Source: Haliclystus octoradiatus
Taxonomy: Eukaryota; Cnidaria; Staurozoa; Stauromedusae; Haliclystidae
Length of the DNA stretch: 64,000 bases
Assembly (NCBI GenBank): GCA_916610825.1
Contig: OU744446.1
Span: 32,592,225 to 32,656,224, forward strand
Reading direction: 5' to 3'
Both the position numbers and the translations under genes were made by a program. The notes beneath the pieces were generated by a model. That model did not search any database. It saw only the letters and a list, made by a program, of their open reading frames with translations, and was not told the DNA's origin. Of this stretch, positions 13,201 to 25,200 are shown piece by piece. Within the stretch, counting starts at the first letter, position 1, and the number at the start of each line of letters is the position of its first letter.

Positions 13201-16200
13201 CTTGACCAATATTTTATTGTTTTTTTTTCAGCTCTGCTATTTGCAAAGAACTTGTTAATCGTATCACTGAAATTCAACATCTGCTTAGCTCAATTCTTCT
13301 ACAAGATAATATTGATGCAAGGACTTTTATCAAATTGAAAGAATGGAAATCCAGCATACGGCAAATGAGTACTGTTGTTGATGTATTACAAATATTTAAT
13401 GATGCCATGGAACAACACGAAAAAGTAAACGCATAGATCCATCATTGTTAAATATGCAGAGAATACCCGATAACCTATACATTTTCTTTGTCATACTGCT
13501 GTATGATATACATCAATATTTTGATACACCAGGGCGTAATATCCCTACTATTTTTCACTATGTCTTGATATTCACACATCTTTTCAATTACAAAGTTTGA
13601 TTACAGCGTATCCCCTGCGAAAAAATGTTCAGTTCATGAACTTTCTGGCAATTTCGCATTCATAAACCAGTTCATGAACCGGTTCACAAAGTATTCATGA
13701 ACTTTTTGTGACTTTTTATATCATAATTGCATAAACCAAATGTTGCTAATGTCAGTAATACTTTTCTGATATTTATTTGCAAGGAAATCTAGAGAAAATA
13801 GAAAGCAAATAATTTTAGGATATTGAATACTAACATTAATCTCTACCTTTCAAGTGAACGGAATATGAAATATGTACCTGGGGATTGTTCAAATGCTTTA
13901 CCGTATTATGCTCTATGCTAGACAATATATCAGTACAGGTAATTTTATATTTATTTTAGACGCACAGTCGAAGCTTGCAAACAGATATCAATGTCAATGA
14001 ACTTGAGCAAGAGAAATCCGATCTAACAGAAAGGTTGCATACCTTAGAAAAGGAAAACACAAGAAAAGAATGGCTACTCAATGAAAATAAATTAAATTTA
14101 GTTGATATTGAGTATGAATCAGACCATGAATTGACGTTGGTTGAAGATGTCACTGAAGAAAACAACCACACAGGGTCAATCAATACCAAAGGTATGTGTA
14201 CTACTGCAATAATATTTGGTAAAATGTTATAAAAAGGCATTGACCATTATAGACAGGTGGCCTTTATATACAGTGTTGATTTCAATGAAATCATATGTTC
14301 GTATGTTCGGTTTATATAAAGTAATCTGTTACATGCGTGTAGAGATTTACACATTAAAATTCGGTGAAGTAGAGATCGTAATTTGCTCTTTTCGACATTG
14401 AAAAAGCATTGTATACGGTGTCTTGCACAATATTTTTATTTGTGAAAGTTCTGTGAAAATATGCCGTATGGAGACTTATGAGTTTCTCCAGGTGCAAAAT
14501 GGTAAGAAAATACAAATTTCTAAATTGGCGTCAAGATTGTGTAACAGCACATAACAGTTTTAAGCGTTGACAGCTTAATCTAAGAACAAGAACATAATAA
14601 CACAACCCCTAAAACGGAAAGATTGCAAAGATATCAAACTCCTTCAATTATTTCCATTACTATAAAATGCCATTCTAGTGCACAGAGTGAATTTTCCCGT
14701 AGACTCAAGAATTCAGGATAGTGCCCAACAAGATTTTAACATTAGTAGTCATTGGCATTAACAGAAAGCAGGGTTCATATCACACTTGAAAGAGGGCAAC
14801 CATCTTCAATTAGTTTACAGCAAAGCTTTGAGATTTACCCTTGAGACAATAGGGTCACTGCAGAGGTCATTATCTGGATTGTTATTACTTCATGGTTCGA
14901 TTTGCAGTTTTTATACTCTTGTTGCGGGCGAATGTTAAACTAACTAAGGCTCGGTTTGACATTCTCTTGCGATTTCTGCTTAATAACCGAACACCTCATC
15001 CACCATGAAGTAATGTCTGTGTAATAATGTGAGTAGATGTTTTTCTTTATATAAAGTAGCCACATTGCATCAGTATTTTATCAGTATTTTATCAGTATTT
15101 TATCAGTATGTACTGTAATAGCAATCACTTTCGCTTTGTGTAGTCAAACACAATATACCAAAATCAGCTCCAGATCAAAGAAATACATTATATGCTGAGA
15201 TGGATCGTAAAATTCTTCAATCTAGCCCTGGTGCATTGGGATGTGACAGAATCATTTCTCGTTTCCGTGCCGAAAGTCAGTTGCTTGCATTGGAACTCAT
15301 GAAGCAAGATTCTGTTGCATATGATGACGATAATTTTAGTAGTGATGATAATGATGTCATTAAAGAACAAGACACCATTAAGGAAGCCTCTGTTATACCA
15401 ACGTAAGTACAATTACAATGACATAATTATATAAGATAAAACATGCAAGACAAGTGTTTACTTTGAACTGGGAAGCAAACATGATATTCCACTATCCCCT
15501 GTGAAATGCCATTGATGATTTTCAAATAGCCCATTTCATGAACAGTCCATTAAAAAGTTGATAAAAATCAACCATTTGATGTTTATGAACTTTTCATAAT
15601 TTTTTCATGAGTGGTTCATTAATTTAAAATATATTGTTCATGAACTCATGACATCTTTCATAGGAAAATAAATACACATAATCTTTGACCATTTATGAAT
15701 ACTGGGGCTCCTTTTAATTCGCAATAGTGACCAGACTTCACTTAAAATGATTTGTAAACGTGTTGTTCTCAAAGTCAAAGGGGGGTAAAAATGGTTGGTG
15801 TCTGAAACTTGAAAATCAAAGCCAAAATTCTAAAAATAGCTTTGAAAAATGTAAAAGATTAATCATTAAGTAATCTACTTCTCTTGTCTATATTGAATTT
15901 AGGTTTGTAACTATTCTCTTATATTGTTACAGTATGTTTAAGCCCTTTATATCGAATCCTTAACATTACAATAATTTGGCGCAGGTGCTTGGTTGGTGGG
16001 AGGTTGGCAACAAAATACATCAGCTTAGTTGACCAATGGCAGACCTGACACCACCAACCAAGCTCCAGTCACACTGCTAAATCAGTGGAATTCCTAGTTA
16101 TACTTACCTTTGTCAGCCAACAAGATATGGGAAGGAAGGGGAAAAAGTGAATAATAAACAGCGTAAAATATCAGCAGCACGTGAATTAACCACATCAACA

Positions 16201-19200
16201 AATAACAATAACAACAACATTGAAATTGTGTTAATATACAAACTAGACATCATTGATTGAGATGAATGGCTTCGACATAACAGATCATAGGATATATACG
16301 GTCTCAGATCAAACAAACCACTCGATAAGCATAAACTCCTCATTAACAATCCTGAACTGCACTGAGAAGTGGCTTAATCTAGCAGAGCTCTCGACCCTCC
16401 CACATTGAATGGGAGTCTACCACATTTTAGGGTCTTCTCCCGCGCTCCCACTATGGAAAAATTGATATCATAAGCTTTCAGCTCTGAAGGGACGAAAAGT
16501 AGCCAATAATAAACAGACTAAACATTGTAGTGATTGTACCTTTGTAGATCTTCGTAATATTGTATACAACGTGACTTGCTTTATTACAATTAACGAGATT
16601 ATTTTAAAATGGACATAATTTAAGCATCGAAATGAGATTTCATGTGTACAAATTGTATGCAGAATCACAAATCATGTTCTTCTTAAAATGCCTGATTTTC
16701 AATTTCTTTATTAAAAAAAAATACTCTAAAAGTTGTCAGAAGAGGCCTCAGGGACCATTGTAATTCTAAAAATTTTCTGAAGGAGCATGCTCCCAGACCC
16801 CCTAAGAAGGAGCCACCCCTTCAAGGTGCCTCCCCAGATATCTCCCTCTCCTTTTTGTCAAACACTATAAGTCCCGCTTTGATATACCGCAAATTGACGA
16901 GCGGTAAGCGGGACTTATTCCCTTCGTACAGCGTTGTGCAGGATTCTGCACAACGACATTCTCTTTGATCGTATTGTTCTGACAAATTATCACGCATTTG
17001 ATGTACGCGGAAAGACGGGGTTCAACATTACGTAAATTAATGAAAGATGCAACATGCAAGCCAAAATAAAATGAATTAAATCTATATGGTTATTAAATCA
17101 AGTCGATTAACTGATTGCTGTCAAAAATTACAAACTTATTTCAACATCATCATTCAAAATACAGATGGTAAAATTATCTGTAAATGTTTTCACCCTTCAG
17201 GATTGTTTAATATTGTATCATTGTGAATGCTTTGGGTTACCATCGAAAATTCAGCAGTTCCATGTCGTGTACAAGAGCAAGGGAAAGATTTATTCAGAAT
17301 ATAGCAACATTCAAGTGTAGTGTTTATGATTTCAACAGTGAATCATATTTCAATCTGCATTTCGATCTCCAACGAGCGCTCGAAAAGTTTGCAGTAAACA
17401 GCAGCGTTCGCTAAATCATTTACTTGCCAGAATCAGTAGGTTAGAATAATAAAATCAGTTTTCCAGTTTAATTAGCTCCAATACCCTGAAATATATATAC
17501 AACAAGTGACTCAAGCCACTATTTCTGTCAAATATTTTAGCATCTTTTAAAATTTCAGGCTTATATATTTTACGACTCATTCGCTGTTGACTGTTGACAC
17601 CCTGGAATACTCAAATAAAACTACGTCATCGACGCGATTTTGTTGGCGGTTTCTCTGTTTTCTAAAACAATAGAATTGCCAAATGACACAAGTCTCACTT
17701 ACCAACATATCAAAATCGTCAAAGTAAAAGTGAGACTTGGGCAAGTCAATCTACAAGTAGACTTTATGCCAATTAGCAAAAGAGCTTGCAGCGGGATTCA
17801 AAGATAGTGTTTAATCTCAGTAAAGTTTCATTTAACTACAAATAAGCCCTTTAAAAAGAGTCACATGGCTTAAAGGTTCTCAATAAATGATGACGATGAC
17901 GATAAACATTTTTCAATTAGCTTGTAGCAGCATTTGTTAAGCTCGTTTTACATAAAAGTTACACTGATTTTAATCAAACTCTCTTTAATTAACAGAAGCA
18001 TAACAAATGTCCAACAGCATAAAGTGTCATCTGCACGTGAAAGAAGGCGTCTAATCAACAAGGTCAGCAGGATACATGTCCAATGTCGAATAGAACTCAC
18101 TATATACTGACAAGATCTGACCATATATTGTTACGTTACATATTTCGATGGTGTTACAAATAGTTAAGCTACCATTAATTTGTCCAGATCGAATTCAAAT
18201 ATTTATTAAAGTCATAGAAAATTTGTGTGACTTGGTATTGGCTTGGAAACCTCGGAAACTGGATTTGAGAAAAAAGGCACAAAAAAAAAGATCAATTATA
18301 AAAAAATATCCTGTAACAATTAAAATGGTCACTATCTTATCAATACTCAATCGGAATACTATAAAATATAATATTTAATATGCCAAGATATAGTGCCAGT
18401 AACTCACATAGCAGACAACCCGTTTACAATGGTGTCATCAAATGGGTATCAATTATGCACTGTATGCAGCTGGCCTTTATATCAGGGTTCACAAACTGAC
18501 ATCAGAACCATGAAAAAAATGGTGAAATTTTATTGGGTTTTTATGGCATTTTCACATTTTAATATCGTGAATATGGATGTTTTTGTGGTTTTCACTTTTT
18601 TACATTTTCCTGTTGTTTTCACAACACTAACACATTTTTCATGGCATTTTCATTGTTTTGATGTCCGTAGTTGTTCATTCAATAGAGAATTCTATTTTAA
18701 ACATACCAAAGGTGACCACTATATAGACAGATGGATGTTGTATAGAGGTGACCATTTGACTGTGTGAAGAGCTGCAACATACTGCTCTGCTGCACATGAC
18801 AAGTGCTGATCTGTGCCATGGAATTGTCTGAAATTAATCTGTTGTACTATGCCCAAGATAAGTAATCAGGGTCCGACAAAGTCCGGAAACTTGGAAACCT
18901 AATTTGCGGAAGGTTAGCCAAAATGTTGCATATAAAGCTAAAATAAAGTTTAGATTTTACGCTTTTATGTTATTAAAATTACTTAAATACTTTTCTAACG
19001 TTTATCTAACAATATAAGGTTTGCAGAAGGTAAAACATTTTGTTGGACCCTGTAAGTACCGGTAATACATATTTGGCTGCTATTTACAGGTAAAACTACC
19101 ACAGTGTAAATCATTTTGCTTATATAACAACCATCATTGTTGTCATGATTTCTTTTGTTGATTATAGACTGCTTCAAAATTACCAATCAGAAATAAGAAG

Positions 19201-22200
19201 ATTCCTCTTCAACATAATTTACGGAAAAGTAAAGAAGTGTACCAAGTAGACTTGGAACAATCTCTTCAAAAGAGTGAAAATCACAAATTTCAGCTAGAGA
19301 AATTGACTACTGATATCAGGCAAGCTTTAAGGCCTTTTCAAAATGCATTTCATGACATTTGTGTATGTTAAAAAAAAATGACGATTCTAAAAGGTATTGA
19401 ACGATTTAGTGATTGCGGCTCACGTCAAGCTGTGCAGCATGACCAGGATCCAGGATGAAATGTTTGACCATTTAGAATCCTAGAGGATTTTTCTTCTGAA
19501 TTTTCTCTAGCCCCACGGAATCTTGGATTGCAGGATTTCTACTTTTGTCGGATCCTAAAGCATGACCACCCTTGCTGAATTTTCAAATTTCTGTGAACTG
19601 TTCATGAATAAAAACGCTGATGAAAAACATCAATTTAAAAGCTTTCACAAAATGTTGATTAACTCATTAAATCTTTTCTCAGGGGTAATTAAATATTTAA
19701 TATTTTATAAGATGTCAAATTTATAGAACAGAAAAATTATTAAAATTGATGTAACTGACTGTTGGATGCGAACAATAATTTGACTTTGATACATTTTTTA
19801 CTCAGGTGTCATGAAGAAGTATCATCTAAGCATAACATTGAAATTGAAAATTTACGAAGTGCTAAACAGATATCACTAGATAAGGTAAAGATATTAGAAG
19901 CTGAAGTTAAATCTTCAAAATTTGAACTGGAAGAAGCGAGAAAGAAGTTAAAACGATATAAGGAACAACAAGAGAAAAATAATGATGAGAAAAATGAATT
20001 AGAAATTGAATATAATACAAAATCGAAGCAAATGAATAGCAAAATACTTGCATTAGAAACAGAAACGTTGGCAATGGAACAGATATCATTGATGTATGAA
20101 GATAGCAAAAGTCGAATTAGGGAATTAGAGAATGATTTAATATATGCAAAAGAACAAGAGAATGAATTAAAGCAGCAACTCGTTATAGAAGAAAAACACA
20201 GGATGGAAATGGAAGAACGACTAACAGAGTTAGAACTAGAAAAGAATAAGAAAGGCGGGATAAATGATGACAGATCTTATAAAGAATCTAGGGTAGCTGG
20301 GAAAAATGGAAAGTATGTTTAAAAATTGAAAACAATTTAACTACTATGTAATGTTCATGTAACAGCCATTTTCTACAGTGGCCTATGCATAAATCATTAT
20401 TCTACTTTGACATTAGTGTCTGATAAAAGGTTTAGCTTGCTGGAAGCATTTTCAACATTCTCTTCTGAATTTTTTGTTGAGGTTCGACCTATAAATTAGG
20501 AAAATATCAATATCAATTTTCTTCTGAATTTGCTCTAGCCTTCCAGGATCGCAGCGGTACTCTGTGGTACTCTGGTTCTATTGAAACAACCCTGTGCATA
20601 AAGTTCACCTGTCTATAGTGGGACCAGTTTCAGATGATTGTGACTTGCTGTACTGTTTTACTGTAATAGATTGTCTAGGAACTAATGTCATTGTGTAGGT
20701 CAGTAAATCAATGTGTACAATAGTAAACAGAGATTATATTACTTAATTATACAAATATTAGTATCCACAGTATTTGTAATTACATTATGTTTTTATTGCA
20801 GAATACTTGATGAACAATTCAATTCCGAAATTGAATGGATTGAATTTGAGATCGATCGTATTGCTTCAAAACAAATAGAAGCAAAGCATCGTGAAAAAGA
20901 GATTGATATACAGAATGAGGCATTACGAAAACGTGAAGCTTTGATCCAGACCCGAGAGAGCATGGAATCAGAGAAACTGAGATGTAGTCAAATACTTGAA
21001 AAGGTTAAGTATCGAGAAACCATAAGTATTCATCGATATTTCTCTCTCCTTGATATTAGGAGATTTTCTATTCGTCTCTATATCGTATGTTGTTCTTCTG
21101 TTTTTGCTTTGCGCGGTCATGTCTCTCTTAAAAATGTAGCTAGAGTTAGGATTTTGTGCGCCACTTTTTTAATGCCTAAGTTGCGGGCCGTCTCTGCGCG
21201 CTTTTTCTATATAGTCAATTGGGATTAAAAATTCCTTTGTCTAGGCAACGTTGCAAAGATGTGCGAACTGCATTAAAACTTGGGGGAAGTAATCGCACAA
21301 AGCAAAAACACAAGAAGAAAATTTAGGAATAGAAAATTGTTCTCTATCTAATGACGCAATCTCCCAAAATCTGGGATATACACTTTAAGGCAAATTACTG
21401 TGGTTTTATCTTTTGAATATTTTAAATACGAAAGTTTTTACCACTCTTTTGAACTTCGAGGAGATCATTTCTGCAAAGACACCTTTTTCAAACGGAAGTT
21501 ACAGACATTTAATTCGGTAAATCTACAATCTGTGTAGAAGTATAGTCCCATGGAAAATAATCAAACAATCATACGGACATTTCTACTATCAGATAGTTAT
21601 TGGAGATAGTCTAGAATTTTTCACCATGATATTCTGAACTAATTAGAATCAAAAAATATTTTCAAAAGTGCACTGGAGCTTGGTCCAGGCCTTTTCATTT
21701 CTATCTGTGTTTGAACGATAAGAGCCTGAATCTAATTCCAGTGCATATTTTATATTATTTTTTGACTCTATTTAGTTCAGAATATCATAGTGAATAATTC
21801 TAGACTATTTCCAATAATTATCTGATAGTAAATGTGTTCGTATGATTGCTTGATTTTTTCAACGGGACTATAACACTAATTGTCTCATTTCATATGTATT
21901 TTAAGTAATAATTCCTTCATTGTAACCTTTCAAAGGCTGTGTATGAAAGTGACATTTCATATGATGTGAATGACTGTCAAAATGGCACTGTATAATATCG
22001 ATATCATTTCATGCTCCGAATATTGGTCAATTAACCAACATCCCCCTTGAAAAAAGCTTCTACTTTCCCAATTTGTGGATAACTAAGTCATAGAAAATGT
22101 CTATTTTTATGATAGGACCTTCTGAAAGTGTCAATCCAACTTGACAATGTAAACGAACAGCTTCAACAAATGGCTGTGAACAACAACACCGTTGGAGCAA

Positions 22201-25200
22201 CTTCACGTCTTGAATCTAAAAGGAATGATCTTTACAGCAAAGCAACAGCTATAGACCAGCAGTTAAAAGATGACAATGCACTAGAAAGGGTTGATCAAAG
22301 TGCAATGTTTGAAATCAACGAAGCAATAGATGCTGTTAATATGTCGATTGCATACAATAAAGAAATATTAAATCAGGATAGGCAAACATTCAGCGAAGCT
22401 CAAATAGAAAAAGATATCAATTCATTATTTAATGCTGTCGGTAAGATGAACAATCAAGAACTTCATCATGTCACTAGAGGTCTTATGGAAAGAATGATTG
22501 ATTTGAAAACAGAAGTTGATGAATCTTATGTTACTATAGATACACTTAATGTAGATATTGCTGATCGGGATAAAGCAGGTTTGGAAATGGAACGTTATTG
22601 TAAGAGGATAAAGTTACTGGCAGACAGACAGATGGATGAATGCAAGAGAAATCAACAACAGGAAATTCAATCTCTGAACTCACAAATAAATGAGTTAAGG
22701 AACAATCGACACAGTGAATCAAAGTATGCATTGATAGTGGAGCTTCTTCTTACAAACCTGATCTCGTTAAGGCCAGTTTACACAAGAACATTTCCTGTGA
22801 CACATTCCCACGTGATACATGAAATGCGACCGTGTAGATAGCAAAATATGACATATTTTTCTGTGAAACGTCTATGCGATGGAAGTCAACATTTTGTGAC
22901 ACATTAAATTTGTCACAGGAAATGTTCTCCTGTAAACTGGGCTTTATATTTTGTTGATTATTCTCAAAAAGCCTACAATAGGGGTCACAATACAATATTG
23001 ATTACCATTTATATCAACTGAATATACAATTGGTGAAAGTTTGCAGCCGATCCGATAAGTAATAACGGAGATATTTTAATATTTTAAAGAGTCTATTTCT
23101 TCGACATGTTTGTTTATATAGATATACAATTCCGTCTCTAACTAATTTAAAATTAAATTGAATATTGAAAAGTTTGAATATTTATTATGTCACAAAAATT
23201 AACCCCGCAGCAGAACAACTCTTTAAAACATTGATATCTCTGTCATTTCTTATTGAATTGTCTTTAAAATTTTACTAATTAATTTTTCAGTTTATATACA
23301 TTAGAATCAATCATAACCTTGAGAAATGTTTTTAGCAAAATAATTATTTTGTAGTATCATCATTTGGCGTTTGACCGATTCAAACCTTCTACTTTGTGAT
23401 TAAAATAGATGTTTCTTCAGAATCTAGAATCTGTGATAACAATAGGGGATTTCCTTTACAAATTCTTTCAATTGCAAACAAAGATATTTCAGACGTATTT
23501 CCAAATGTATTTACATATCTGATATCAGATTGCGATTTTTTTTTTTATTAAAAACGGTTACTTAATGGTGTTTATATGATTTGACAAGGGACGCATGATA
23601 GTTTCTATTTTGCATTGGCTCATATATTGATCATCATATTTCATGGTAATTTTGTTCATCGTGGTTTTATCAGGTAATCTAATTTTCATTAATTTATCTT
23701 GATAATTCATATTTGTGTTTTCTTGTTCTGTAGTAAGCTTGAAAAGAAAATCAAACAACTAGAGAAAGATCTTTATTATTACAAACGCACCAGCCGTGAC
23801 CTTAAGCACAAGTTGAGAGAGTTCATGCCTGCTGACTCAACAAATAGAGCGTCGTCATCTGCTTCTATGGAAACAAGAGAAGATCAATCTCTACCTAGTG
23901 ATAACAATGAGTTCCATCTTCCACGTGTGAATGATTCACCTTCAAAACTGGGTAATATCAATACAAAAGGAAACAAGAATGCGCTGGCATCAAGGCAGAA
24001 CCTCTTAGACCGCATTGCAGCAGAAGAACACAGAAAACTCAAGGTATAATCACCGAAAAAATGATTTGATATTTTGTAACTTCAACATGAGCTGAATCAG
24101 TAAATTGTCATTAATCACCACATGCTACCCAATGTCACATTTGCTCTACCAAATCTCTTCAAAACGCTCCATAACAACTAAATATATACCAGCTGTATTA
24201 TCTGAAGTATAATCAAAGCACTTAAGGCTGAGATTTGTGAACTCACATTTATGTACATATTGTTCATGGTTTCAATATTAAAATCATTGTCCTTTTTACA
24301 GAAGATCTTTGAAGATCAACATTATACTCCATCTGAAAACCATTCAAAAGAATCTAGAAATTCTAAGTAAGTTGACTATTTATTAGAGAAGCTATTATTA
24401 GATGTTCCATATTTGGGAAATAGTGATTTTTATGGACATTGCATGTCCAACCTTATAATAATAGTGGTAATATTTAGTAATCCCCCACAGCTCCAATGTT
24501 TTCAGAGCAAATCCAATATCAAGGGCTGTCATTGTGCCAATGGAAATCGATATAGATGCCAACTGCCATGGAATCTACAAATCCTAAAGCCCCGGCCAAA
24601 TGACTTTTTTATTTCGTCAACATTCATCGGATAAAATCCGATGGATTTTTGCGTTTTTTCACCAACATCTTGAGGGTGGCAGAGAGGGTGGCCAAATGAC
24701 TTTTTATTTTCGCCAACATTCATCGGATTTTGTTGAGTTCATTTTTGACAACAGTGGTTGGTATTTTGAGGCTTGGAAGCTAGTCAATCGAGTCCAATAA
24801 TCCTGAGACAAGCTACGTCATTGTTGACCAATCAGAGGAAGGTTCAAATTATCAACAAAGTGCAACAATGTTAGCGAAATAAAAAGTCATTTGGCCACAT
24901 CGCCAACATCGGTAGAGAACAATAGAACTCAACAAAATCCGATGAATGTTGAGGAAATTTTTGAATGTATTCAAAATCCAAATTCAATATCAGCCAACAA
25001 AATCCGAAAATGTGACGGTGGCCAAATGACTTTTTTATTTCGCCAACATTCATCGGATTTTGTTGAATTCATAAATGTTGGCAAAATAAAAAGTCATTTG
25101 GCCGGGGCTTAATGTCCGAGATTCATTCCTCTGCTAAAAAGGCTTTTGAGTTCATGAACCAATCAAACGAAGTAGCCTACATGGATATAAATTTGTGAAA

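Noticed and set aside
15060-15110. Short tandem repeat cagtattttat
   Set aside because: Only three to four units; unremarkable intronic repeat before an acceptor.
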